This document shows positions 27,550 through 35,323 of a stretch of 64,000 nucleotides of DNA, in pieces; position 1 is the first letter of the stretch; the number at the start of each line of letters is the position of its first letter. The DNA is from Pelomonas baiyunensis (GTDB lineage: Bacteria > Pseudomonadota > Gammaproteobacteria > Burkholderiales > Burkholderiaceae_C): contig NZ_JBIGIB010000008.1 of assembly GCF_043555935.1 (NCBI RefSeq), forward strand, positions 34,371 through 98,370, read 5' to 3'. Under the pieces are notes generated by a model. That model did no database searches and was not told where the DNA came from. It saw nothing but the letters and a program-made list of their open reading frames with translations. The position numbers and the translations under genes are program-made.

Positions 27550-28590
27550 TCAGTGGCGGCAGAGCTCGACCTTGGCCGCCTTCTCCGACGGCGTCAGGTC
27601 GGCCTCGGTCGAGCAGCGCATGCCCAGGCGGTCCAGCAGCGCGCGGTCCTTCTCGGCCTGGGGGTTGCTGGTGGTCAGCAGCTTGTCGCCGTAGAACATG
27701 GAGTTGGCACCGGCCAGGAAGCACAGCGCCTGCATGGTCTCGGGCATCTCTTCGCGGCCGGCACTCAGGCGCACCATGGCGCGCGGCATGGTGATGCGGG
27801 CCACGGCGATGGTGCGGATGAACTCCAGCGGGTGCAGCGGCGCGGTGCCGGCCAGCGGCGTGCCTTCCACCTGCACGAGGTTGTTGATGGGCACGCTCTC
27901 GGGATACGGGTCAAGGTTGGCCAGTTGCACCAGCAGGCCGGCGCGCTGGCGGCGGGTTTCACCCATGCCGACGATGCCGCCCGAGCACACCTTCATGCCC
28001 TGCTGACGCACGCGGTCCAGCGTGTCCAGGCGGTCTTGGTAGGTGCGGGTCGTGATGATCTGGCCGTAGAACTCGGGCGAGGTGTCGAGGTTGTGGTTGT
28101 AGTAGTCCAGCCCCGCTTCCTTCAGTTGCTCGGCCTGGCCGTCTTCCAGCATGCCGGCCGTCAGGCAGGTCTCCAGGCCGAGGGCCTTGACCTCGGAAAT
28201 CATCTCGCCAATGGCTTCCAGGTGGCGGGCCTTGGGCGCGCGCCAGGCCGCCCCCATGCAAAAGCGCGTGGCGCCGTTCTGCTTGGCGGCGCGGGCGGCT
28301 TCCATCACCTCTTCCAGCGGAATCAGCTTCTCGGCCTTGAGGCCGGTGTCGAAGTGGGCCGACTGCGGGCAGTACTTGCAGTCTTCCTCGCAGCCGCCGG
28401 TCTTGATGGACAGCAGCGTGGAGAGCTGCACCGCGTTGGCGTCGAAGTGCTCGCGGTGCACCTGTTGCGCACGGAACAGCAGGTCGTTGAAGGGCAGCTC
28501 GAACAGCGCGGCCACCGCGTCCACCGTCCAGGGCGTGGCCTGGCGGCGGTCGGCGTCGGTGGTGGGGGTGAGGGTCTGGATCTGGTTCAT
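27550..28590 (-). CDS. bioB: biotin synthase
   Basis: Radical SAM enzyme that inserts sulfur into dethiobiotin to make biotin. 346 residues. The cluster motif GGCEEDCKYCPQS carries CxxxCxxC for the 4Fe-4S cluster; YYNHNLDTSPEFY, GGIVGMGE and the C-terminal SIFYGDKLLTT-like stretch (NSMFYGDKLLTT) are all present. The start is taken as ATG 28590 rather than an earlier in-frame TTG that would overlap bioD. It lies 7 bp after bioD. Confidence 0.97.
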   Translation of the reverse strand: MNQIQTLTPTTDADRRQATPWTVDAVAALFELPFNDLLFRAQQVHREHFDANAVQLSTLLSIKTGGCEEDCKYCPQSAHFDTGLKAEKLIPLEEVMEAARAAKQNGATRFCMGAAWRAPKARHLEAIGEMISEVKALGLETCLTAGMLEDGQAEQLKEAGLDYYNHNLDTSPEFYGQIITTRTYQDRLDTLDRVRQQGMKVCSGGIVGMGETRRQRAGLLVQLANLDPYPESVPINNLVQVEGTPLAGTAPLHPLEFIRTIAVARITMPRAMVRLSAGREEMPETMQALCFLAGANSMFYGDKLLTTSNPQAEKDRALLDRLGMRCSTEADLTPSEKAAKVELCRH

Positions 28591-28597
28591 GCGAGGG

Positions 28598-29290
28598 TCA
28601 GGCAAGAAGGGCGCCGAGCGCGGCGGGGTCGAGATGGGCCGCCGCAGCGGCGGGGTCTGCCGGCGCCGGAACGCGGGGCAGATGGCCCAGGCAAGGCGCC
28701 TGAAGGCCGAGTTGCAGAGCTTGCAGATTGTCGGTGACGTGGGGCTGACGGGCGTCCACCGTGTTGGCCACCCACGCGGCCAGACGCAGGCCGCGGGCGC
28801 GCACGGCCTCAGCCGTCAGCAAGGCGTGGTTGATGCAGCCCAGCCGCAGGCCCACGACCAGGATGACCGGCAGGCCCAGGTCCACGGCGAGGTCGGCCGT
28901 GTCCCAGCCGTCGGTCAGCGGCACGCGAAAGCCGCCCACGCCTTCCACCAGCGCGAGGTCACCCCACGCGGCCGTGGCACGGATGTCGGCCAGCAGCGCG
29001 TGGCGGTCGATGCGGCGGCCCTCCAGCCGCGCGGCGATGTGCGGCGCGCAGGGTTCGCGGAACTGCAGCGGGCCCACCTGCGCGTCGGTCAGGCCCAGCG
29101 CTTGCGCGGCGCGCAGCGTGGCCACGTCTTCGTTGACCCAGGCGCCGTCCACCAGCTCCTGACCGGCAGCCAGCGACTTGATGGGCGTGACCCGCCGGCC
29201 CTGTGCCGTGAAGGCGTGGGTGAGCGCGGCGGTGACGAAGGTCTTGCCGATTTCGGTGTCGGTGCCGGTGATGAAAAAGCCGTGGTTCAT
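28598..29290 (-). CDS. bioD: dethiobiotin synthetase
   Basis: Closes the ureido ring of 7,8-diaminopelargonic acid with CO2 and ATP. 230 residues. The P-loop GTDTEIGKT is at residues 8-16, followed by IKSLAAGQE, the region VEGVGGFRVPL, and VVGLRLGCINHALLT. One departure: many enzymes read KPV.G or KPIQSG where this has IKSLAAGQ, still with Lys. The ATG at 29290 overlaps the bioF stop by 4 bp and is the right place for the P-loop; the longer open frame is inside bioF. Confidence 0.94.
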   Translation of the reverse strand: MNHGFFITGTDTEIGKTFVTAALTHAFTAQGRRVTPIKSLAAGQELVDGAWVNEDVATLRAAQALGLTDAQVGPLQFREPCAPHIAARLEGRRIDRHALLADIRATAAWGDLALVEGVGGFRVPLTDGWDTADLAVDLGLPVILVVGLRLGCINHALLTAEAVRARGLRLAAWVANTVDARQPHVTDNLQALQLGLQAPCLGHLPRVPAPADPAAAAAHLDPAALGALLA

Positions 29291-30498
29291 GCCGCCTCCA
29301 GCTCCTGCGCCGTGGCGCGCAGCGTGGCCAGCAGTTGGTCCACGTCGGCCTCGGTGTGCGTGCCGCACAGCGTGATGCGCAGGCGTGCGGTGCCGGCCGC
29401 CACCGTGGGCGGGCGGATGCCCGGCACGCGGATGCCGCCGGCCTCCAGCCGGGCGGCGGCCAGCATCACGTCGGCATTGCCGCCGACGATGAGGGGCTGG
29501 ATGGGCGTGGTGGCCGGCGTGAGCGCCCAGCCCAGCGCGGGGTGGGCCTGGATCAGCGTCTCCAGCCCGGTGCGCAGGCGGGCTTGCAGCGCCACCAGGT
29601 TCGCGCGGCGGGCCTGGCCCACGGGGCCTTCGATCAGCGCCAGACTGGTCAGCAGCGCATGCTCGATGGCCGGCGGCGAGGCCGTGGAGAAGATGAAGTT
29701 GCGGGCGGCCTGCAGCAGGTACTCGGTGATGGTGGCGTGGGCCACCACAAAGGCGCCGGCCAGGCCGGCCGCCTTGCCCAACGTGCCGATGAGGATGAGG
29801 CGTTCGCTGTTCAGCCCGAAGTGCTCCAGCGTGCCCCGGCCTTGCGCACCCAGCACGCCGAAGCCGTGGGCGTCGTCCACCACCAGCCAGGCGTCGAACT
29901 CGCTCGCCAGCGCCAGCAGCTCGGGCACGGGGGCGAGGTCGCCGTCCATGCTGAACACGGCGTCCGTCACGATGAGCTTGACCTTGGCGGTGCTGGCCGC
30001 CAGCAGCGTGCGCAGGCCGGCCACGTCGGCATGGCCGTAGCGCGTGACGGTGGCCTTGGCCAGGCGCGCGGCGTCGATGAGGGAGGCGTGGTTCAGCTGC
30101 TCCGAGAAGATCTCGGTGTGCTCATCGCCCAGCGCCGTGACGACGGCCAGGTTGGCCATGTAGCCGGTGCAGAAGCTGATGGCGCGGGCCTGCGGGATGT
30201 GCGGCGCGTACCAGCGGGCCAGCGTGTCAGTCACCGCCTCGTGCGCGGCGCTGTGGCCGCTGACGAGGGGCGACGCGCCGGAGCCACCGCCCCACTTGCG
30301 CGCGCCTTCGGCGAGCGCGTCGGCCAGCGCAGGCTCGGCGGCCAGGCCCAGGTAGTCGTTGGCGCAGAACATCAGCAGCGGGCGGCCGTTGATGGTCTGG
30401 CGTGGGGCGGTGCCGGTGTCGGCGCGGCGCAGCGCGCGCTTGAGGCTCTGGGCCTCGATGGCGGCGAGCTTGGCGCTCAGGTGTTCAAGCAAGGACAT
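29287..30498 (-). CDS. bioF: 8-amino-7-oxononanoate synthase
   Basis: PLP enzyme that condenses pimeloyl-ACP (or -CoA) with alanine, the first committed step of biotin ring formation. 403 residues. Seen are CANDYLGLA, GGSGASPLVSGHSAAHEA, FCTGYMANLAVV, VDDAHGFGVLG (PLP ring contacts) and GTLGKAAGLAGAF with the Schiff-base Lys. It overlaps bioA by 14 bp and bioD by 4 bp, so the order bioA-bioF-bioD-bioB is tightly coupled. No bioC or bioH is recognised here, so the pimeloyl supply is encoded elsewhere. Confidence 0.96.
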   Translation of the reverse strand: MSLLEHLSAKLAAIEAQSLKRALRRADTGTAPRQTINGRPLLMFCANDYLGLAAEPALADALAEGARKWGGGSGASPLVSGHSAAHEAVTDTLARWYAPHIPQARAISFCTGYMANLAVVTALGDEHTEIFSEQLNHASLIDAARLAKATVTRYGHADVAGLRTLLAASTAKVKLIVTDAVFSMDGDLAPVPELLALASEFDAWLVVDDAHGFGVLGAQGRGTLEHFGLNSERLILIGTLGKAAGLAGAFVVAHATITEYLLQAARNFIFSTASPPAIEHALLTSLALIEGPVGQARRANLVALQARLRTGLETLIQAHPALGWALTPATTPIQPLIVGGNADVMLAAARLEAGGIRVPGIRPPTVAAGTARLRITLCGTHTEADVDQLLATLRATAQELEAA

Positions 30499-31771
30499 CG
30501 TTCAAGGTCGCCGTCACGGCCTGGGCCAGGAAGGCCGCGGTCGCGTCGTCGATCAGGTAAGGGGGCATCAGGTAGACGGTGTTGCCGATCGGTCGGATCA
30601 GCAGCTCGTGTGCGCGGGCCTTCAGGTGGAAGGTCTCGGCGAAGCGCGCAGGAGCGTTCGGCACATCGAAGGCCAGGATCATGCCGCGTTGGCGCAGGTG
30701 GGCCACGCGTGGGGCCAGCGGCGCGAAGGCGCGCGCCAACGCTGAAGCCTGCGCGCGGGCGTTGTCCAGCAGGCCGGCGTCGAAGCGGTCCAGCACCGCG
30801 TTGGCGGCGGCGCAGGCCAGCGGGTTGCCGGTGTAGCTGTGCGAATGCAGGAAGCCGCGGGTGACGTCGTCGCTCCAGAAGGCGTTGAACACGTCATCCG
30901 TCGTCAGCACCAGCGACAACGCCATCGTGCCGCCGGTGATGCCTTTGCTCAGCAGGATGAAGTCGGGCCAGTCGGTGCCCACCTGTTCCCACGCAAAGAA
31001 GGTCCCGGTGCGGCCGCAGCCCACGGCGATCTCGTCGGCGATCAGGTGCACGCCGAACTCGCGTGTCATCTCGCGCAGGCCGCGCAGGTACTCGGGTGAG
31101 TACATCACCATGCCCGCCGCGCCCTGGATCAGCGGCTCGACGATGACGCAGGCGATCTGCGCGTGGCGCTCGGCCAGCAGCCTGCGCATCGCGGCCAGCG
31201 CCTCGGCTTCGTTGGCGAGGCGGCCGTCGGGCGAGGCCACGATGTGGGCGCGCATCAGCAGCGGGTCGTAGGCGTCGCGGAACACCTGCACGTCGGTCAC
31301 GCTGAGCGCGCCCAGCGTTTCGCCGTGGTAGCTGTGCCGTAGGCACACGAACTCGCGCTTCTCGGGCTGGCCGAGGTTCTTCCAGCTGTGAAAGCTCTGC
31401 TTGAGGGCGATCTCCACCGCACTGGCTCCGTCGCTGCCGAAGAACACATGGCCCAGGGCGCCACCCGTGCGGGCCGACAGCCGCTCCGCCAGCCGCACGG
31501 CGGGCTCGTGCGTGCAGCCGGCCAGCATCACGTGGGGCAGGGTGTCCAGCTGCTGCTTGATCGCGTCGTGCAAGGCGCGGTCACTGTGGCCGAAGAGGTT
31601 GACCCACCAGGACGAGTTCGCGTCGAAGTAGCGGCGGCCGTCGGTGTCGATCAGCCACGGCCCCTCGCCCCGGGCGATGGGCAGCGGCGGCACATCGGCC
31701 AGGCGGGCCATCTGCGTGCAGGGGTGCCAGACGGCGGCACGGCTGCGTTGGGCGAGGTCGGGAGCGGTCAT
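30485..31771 (-). CDS. bioA: adenosylmethionine-8-amino-7-oxononanoate aminotransferase
   Basis: PLP aminotransferase that uses S-adenosylmethionine as amino donor to make 7,8-diaminopelargonate. 428 residues. Diagnostic stretches are WHPCTQM near the N-terminus (BioA-specific), SSWWVNLFGH, GSDGASAVEIALK, HSYHGETLGALSV, ADEIAVGCGRTGTFFA and LLSKGITGG with the PLP Lys. The start ATG 31771 has a GAGAG ribosome site; it follows a DcrB-like gene by 19 bp. First gene of bioAFDB. Confidence 0.96.
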   Translation of the reverse strand: MTAPDLAQRSRAAVWHPCTQMARLADVPPLPIARGEGPWLIDTDGRRYFDANSSWWVNLFGHSDRALHDAIKQQLDTLPHVMLAGCTHEPAVRLAERLSARTGGALGHVFFGSDGASAVEIALKQSFHSWKNLGQPEKREFVCLRHSYHGETLGALSVTDVQVFRDAYDPLLMRAHIVASPDGRLANEAEALAAMRRLLAERHAQIACVIVEPLIQGAAGMVMYSPEYLRGLREMTREFGVHLIADEIAVGCGRTGTFFAWEQVGTDWPDFILLSKGITGGTMALSLVLTTDDVFNAFWSDDVTRGFLHSHSYTGNPLACAAANAVLDRFDAGLLDNARAQASALARAFAPLAPRVAHLRQRGMILAFDVPNAPARFAETFHLKARAHELLIRPIGNTVYLMPPYLIDDATAAFLAQAVTATLNDVLA

Positions 31772-31790
31772 CGGAAAGACTCTCAAGCTC

Positions 31791-32285
31791 TTAGGGCAGG
31801 CGCGGCTTGAACTGCGGCACCGTGGCGTTGAACAGGGCGAGGGCGGCGGCACGGTCGGCACTGCACAGCATCAGGAAGTGCAGCAGTTTGCGAGGCGTGG
31901 CATAGCCCAGGTACAGCGCCACCTGCTGGCCGGGCAACTCGGCGGCGAAGGACAGTTCCAGCCCGGCCTCGCTGCGGTGCGGGCGCACCTGTTGCTGCAG
32001 CGTCTGCCACACGCCGGGCGTGGCCTCGTTCAACGCGGCCAGGCGTTGGGTGATGACTTCGTCGGCCAAGGCCTGCAGGTCGTCGGCACCGCTCTCGATG
32101 AAGTCCACCGCCACCACCAGCGCGGCGTCGTGCGCCGGGGCGTGGAAGGCCACGGTGTTGTCTTCGTCGGTGGCCTGGGCCTGCCAGGTGGGCGGCAGGT
32201 CCAGCGTGAACTCCGAATAGACGTGGCTCTGCGTCTGCACGGCGTCGGCCGGCGGGGTGAGCGAGACGCTGTAGCGGTAGAGCAT
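31791..32285 (-). CDS. DcrB/DUF1795-like protein
   Basis: 164 residues beginning MLYRYSVSLTPP. Built of alternating beta strands and a central helix, with QSHVYSEFTLDLPPTWQ, DFIESGADDLQALADEV, GLELSFAAELPGQQVALYLGYATP, a pattern like DUF1795/DcrB domains found beside type VI secretion or as stand-alone proteins. No signal peptide from this start. Lies 4 bp after liuC and 19 bp before bioA. Longer open sequence upstream overlaps liuC and is not credible. Function unknown. Confidence 0.6.
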   Translation of the reverse strand: MLYRYSVSLTPPADAVQTQSHVYSEFTLDLPPTWQAQATDEDNTVAFHAPAHDAALVVAVDFIESGADDLQALADEVITQRLAALNEATPGVWQTLQQQVRPHRSEAGLELSFAAELPGQQVALYLGYATPRKLLHFLMLCSADRAAALALFNATVPQFKPRLP

Positions 32286-32289
32286 GGCG

Positions 32290-33075
32290 TCAGCCCACCA
32301 GCCAGCCGGGCTTGCGCTTGCCCAGGAAGCTCTGCACGCCCTCGCGGCCCTCGGCGCTGGCGCGGATGTCGGCAATGCGGCGGGCGGTGTCGTCGCGCAG
32401 TGCGGGCGTGATCTCGCGGCCAGCCACGTCCTGCACCAGCCGCTTGCAGGCGCGCACGGCGGCCGGGCCGTTGGCGGCGATGGCCGCGGTGAGTTCGTCA
32501 ACCTTGGCGTCCAGCGCGTCCGCCGTCACCAGCTCGTGCACCAGACCCAGTCGGTGGGCTTCGGCCGCGTTGAAGCGCTCGGCGGTGACGAAGTAGCGGC
32601 GCGAGGCTGGCTCGCCCAGGGCCTTGACGACGTAAGGGCCGATGGTGGCCGGCAGCAGGCCGAGCTTGGCTTCACTCAGGCAAAAGCCCACGGTGTCCAC
32701 TGCCACCACGATGTCGGCGCAGGCCACCAGGCCCACGCCGCCGGCGTACACGTCGCCCTGCACGCGGGCAATGACGGGCAGCGGGCAGCTGTAAATCGCC
32801 CACAGCATGTCGGCCAGGCGGGTGGCGTCGGCGTGGTTTTCGTCCCAGCTGTAGCCGGCCATGGCTTGCATCCAGTTCAAGTCCGCCCCCGCGCAAAAGG
32901 CCTTGCCCTCCGCCGCCAGCACGATGGCGCGCAGGTCGGTGCGCGCGCCCAGCGCGGTGAAGGCGGCGGTGAGCTCAGCGATCAGGCCCTCGTTGAAGGC
33001 GTTGCGCACCTCGGGGCGGTTGAGGGTGACGCGGGCAATGCCGGCGTGTTCGGTGAGGGTGAGGGCAGACGTCAT
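32290..33075 (-). CDS. liuC: enoyl-CoA hydratase/isomerase, probable 3-methylglutaconyl-CoA hydratase
   Basis: Crotonase-fold enzyme of 261 residues. Oxyanion-hole motifs AGADLNWM (about 61-68) and the catalytic helix GVGLVACADIVVAVDTVGF; SEAKLGLLPATIGPYVV follows, typical of methylglutaconyl-CoA hydratases of the Liu pathway. It would hydrate 3-methylglutaconyl-CoA to HMG-CoA, between MccAB and MvaB, which share this strand. The exact substrate is inferred from the cluster. Confidence 0.9.
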   Translation of the reverse strand: MTSALTLTEHAGIARVTLNRPEVRNAFNEGLIAELTAAFTALGARTDLRAIVLAAEGKAFCAGADLNWMQAMAGYSWDENHADATRLADMLWAIYSCPLPVIARVQGDVYAGGVGLVACADIVVAVDTVGFCLSEAKLGLLPATIGPYVVKALGEPASRRYFVTAERFNAAEAHRLGLVHELVTADALDAKVDELTAAIAANGPAAVRACKRLVQDVAGREITPALRDDTARRIADIRASAEGREGVQSFLGKRKPGWLVG

Positions 33076-33078
33076 GGG

Positions 33079-33960
33079 TCAGTCTTGGAGATCGAAGCCC
33101 TGGCGGCGCAGGTAGTCGGCCACCACGGGTTGCCACACCTTGGGGAAGCGGCTAAACAGCGCGTGGCCGTCTTCACCGTGCGGCGGAAACTGCACGAATT
33201 CGGCGTTGCCGCCGGCCTCGCGGAAGCGGGCCACCCAATCGCGTGGGTGCCGGGGGCCGAAGAAGAGGTCGTTCTCTGTGTAAAGCCACAGCATGGGCAC
33301 GCGGGCCGTCTTGCCATAGCTGGCGAACATGCGCGCCAGTTGAGCGCTGCTGCAAGGGTCGCCGGGGTGGGTCTTGGGGTCGCCCCCGCCGCCGCCGGCC
33401 ACGTTGATGGCGGCGACCACGCCCGGAGGGTTGAGCGAGGCCAGCGTGACGGCGGTGGCGCCGCCGAAGGACTGGCCCATCAACACCGTGCGGTCCTTCC
33501 GTGTGTCGGGCCGGGCGTGCAGCATGCTGAGCAGTTGCAGGCTCTGGTCGGCGGCGGCCTGGTAGACGGGCGGGTACTGGCGGTTGTTGCAGCTGCCGGA
33601 GTCCTCCACGTCTTCCCCCCCGCTGACGCCGTAGCCGATGCGCGTGGGCACGGCTACGAGGAAGCCACGCTCGGCAAACCAGCGCGAGGCTTCAGAGAAG
33701 CGCGCACGTCCCATGGCGGCGCGCGCATCGGCCTCGGTGGCGCGGCCGTGGTTGAGCAGCAGGATGGGGTGAGGGCCGGGGCGGCTGTCGTCGGTGAAGA
33801 CGGTGACGCGGATGGGCTGCTCGATCACCTTGCCCCACGCGTTGCGCGCCTTCACGGGCAGGTCGAATTGCTCTTCCACAAGCTTGGCGTGGGCGCTGGC
33901 GGTCAGCAGCAGGCCTAGGCTCAGTGACTGGCAGGCGTAAAGCAGGGGGCGGGTGGTCAT
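33079..33960 (-). CDS. exported alpha/beta hydrolase (dienelactone-hydrolase-like)
   Basis: 293 residues. Residues 1 to about 25 are a signal peptide (LSLGLLLTASAHA). The hydrolase core shows HPILLLNHGRA (oxyanion strand), nucleophile elbow GQSFGGATAV with the catalytic Ser, and the late His region PPHGEDGHALF. There is a Gly-rich loop AGGGGGDPKTH and paired cysteines. Substrate unknown; neighbours give no direct hint. Its start overlaps the stop of the downstream-facing GNAT gene by 4 bp, and liuC follows after 3 bp. Confidence 0.8.
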   Translation of the reverse strand: MTTRPLLYACQSLSLGLLLTASAHAKLVEEQFDLPVKARNAWGKVIEQPIRVTVFTDDSRPGPHPILLLNHGRATEADARAAMGRARFSEASRWFAERGFLVAVPTRIGYGVSGGEDVEDSGSCNNRQYPPVYQAAADQSLQLLSMLHARPDTRKDRTVLMGQSFGGATAVTLASLNPPGVVAAINVAGGGGGDPKTHPGDPCSSAQLARMFASYGKTARVPMLWLYTENDLFFGPRHPRDWVARFREAGGNAEFVQFPPHGEDGHALFSRFPKVWQPVVADYLRRQGFDLQD

Positions 33961-34508
33961 GAGCGGGTGAGGGCGTCGCCGGCCGGGTCGCCGAGCGGTT
34001 TGCACATCAGCACGGAGCGGTAAGTCTTGCCGGCCCATTGCAGGGTGCCGACGTCGGCGTAGCCACGGCGAGCGTATCGCGCCCGCAGCGCCGCGGCCGG
34101 CTCGGCCGTGTCCAGGGCGATCTGTGCGAAGCCCTGGGCCCGTGCCCAGGTTTCCGCAGCGTCAATCAGCCGCTCGGCCAGGTGCTGGCCGCGCCAGTCG
34201 GGATGCACGCCGAGTTGCGACAGGATGGCCGTGCCGGGCGTGGTGTACAGCGCGGGCGATGGGTCGCCGATGTACGCCTCGCCCACCGGCTTCGGCCCGC
34301 GCACCGCCACCGTGCCCACCAGCCGGCCGTGCTGCTCGGCCACGAAGGCCTGCGCATCGGCCAGCCGCTGGCGCGTCACCTCCACCGGCTGATCCACCGC
34401 CGTGAAGTTCCAGCCCTGGGCGGCCAGGCTGGCGTAGGCAGCGTGCAGCAGACGGGTGAGGTCCTCGAGCGAGTCGCTCGGCTGCAGGGGGCGTATCACA
34501 TGGGTCAT
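33957..34508 (-). CDS. GNAT-family N-acetyltransferase
   Basis: 183 residues, complete fold: IRPLQPSDSLEDLTRLLHAAYASLA at the start, AFVAEQHGRLVGTVAVRG (beta strands 2-4), LSQLGVHPDWRGQHLAERLID (acetyl-CoA pyrophosphate loop, HPDWRGQHLA), and LDTAEPAAALRARYARRGY. Substrate not inferable. Both ends overlap the neighbouring genes by 4 bp. The ATG at 34508 is preferred to an upstream codon inside the previous gene. Confidence 0.85.
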   Translation of the reverse strand: MTHVIRPLQPSDSLEDLTRLLHAAYASLAAQGWNFTAVDQPVEVTRQRLADAQAFVAEQHGRLVGTVAVRGPKPVGEAYIGDPSPALYTTPGTAILSQLGVHPDWRGQHLAERLIDAAETWARAQGFAQIALDTAEPAAALRARYARRGYADVGTLQWAGKTYRSVLMCKPLGDPAGDALTRS

Positions 34509-35311
34509 GGTGCAACGCCCGCGCAGCTGTGCTCGGCATTCACGCGCGCTTGCAATGCCTTCCACGCTTCGAGCTCCGACGGGGCGGCGCTGTAGGCGGG
34601 CTGAAGTTGTTCGGCGCCCGGCAGCGCGGGCTTCTGGCGCATGAGCTGCCGGCAGATAGCGCTCGCGGCTCTATGGGCCCGCGCTGAGCGATCGTTCGTG
34701 GGCTGCGGTTCGCTGGGTAGATGCAACTCCTGGACCACTTCGGGCACCGTGGATTGCAGCGCGGCGCTTGCCGAGGTCAGCCGGAAGCCCGCCAGCGGCA
34801 GCAGGGCGAACGCCAGCAGATCCGCGTCCCGCTCTTGTGCGTCGAACTCTCGCGGCGTGTCGGCGCGGGGTTGCGGGAACATAAGGCGCTGGCCCATCTG
34901 CATCAAATCGGCTGCGGTGCCGGTGACGCCCAGGGCCGCCGTCGCGGCGTTCACGCCTGGCTGCATGCGCAGCGCTTCGTGCCCGAGAACATGGTGCGCC
35001 AAGCGGTGAGCCACCAGGAACGCCGCTTCGTCGGCGCTGATGTCTCCCCGAGCGTGAGCAGCCGCCGCGCGCTCGGCCATCAGCGCGCCGCCGGGCTTGC
35101 GGGTGACGGAGTCGCCTTTCACGATGGATGCGCCGCAGCGCCGACTGGGGTTGTCTGCCGAGGCGTTGAAGCCGCGCGGACACCAGATCGAGCCCGCCAA
35201 CAGCACGCGATCGTGGATGCTCTCGAACGACGCCGGCTCCTCGGCGTGGGCGGCGGCGTGCAGGGCAAGCGCCAGCAGAGCGGCGGGCACGACTCGGGCG
35301 GAACGTGGCAT
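34505..35311 (-). CDS. M48-like exported protein with a mutated zinc-protease motif
   Basis: 268 residues with a clear signal peptide (about 1-23, ALLALALHAAAHAEE). It resembles small M48 peptidases: FLVAHRLAHHVLGHE aligns with the usual HELAHVVLGHE, and ERDADLLAFALL with the third-ligand helix E..AD. The catalytic Glu is replaced by Arg103 (His102-Arg-Leu-Ala-His106), so proteolysis is unlikely although both His are kept. Four or more cysteines suit a periplasmic protein. It starts 12 bp after the mccB stop and overlaps the GNAT gene by 4 bp. Confidence 0.75.
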   Translation of the reverse strand: MPRSARVVPAALLALALHAAAHAEEPASFESIHDRVLLAGSIWCPRGFNASADNPSRRCGASIVKGDSVTRKPGGALMAERAAAAHARGDISADEAAFLVAHRLAHHVLGHEALRMQPGVNAATAALGVTGTAADLMQMGQRLMFPQPRADTPREFDAQERDADLLAFALLPLAGFRLTSASAALQSTVPEVVQELHLPSEPQPTNDRSARAHRAASAICRQLMRQKPALPGAEQLQPAYSAAPSELEAWKALQARVNAEHSCAGVAP

Positions 35312-35323
35312 GTCAGTGCAGGG

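Noticed and set aside
28591..28605. TTG start for bioB giving five extra residues
   Set aside because: It overlaps the bioD stop and lacks a better ribosome site; ATG 28590 fits the family start.
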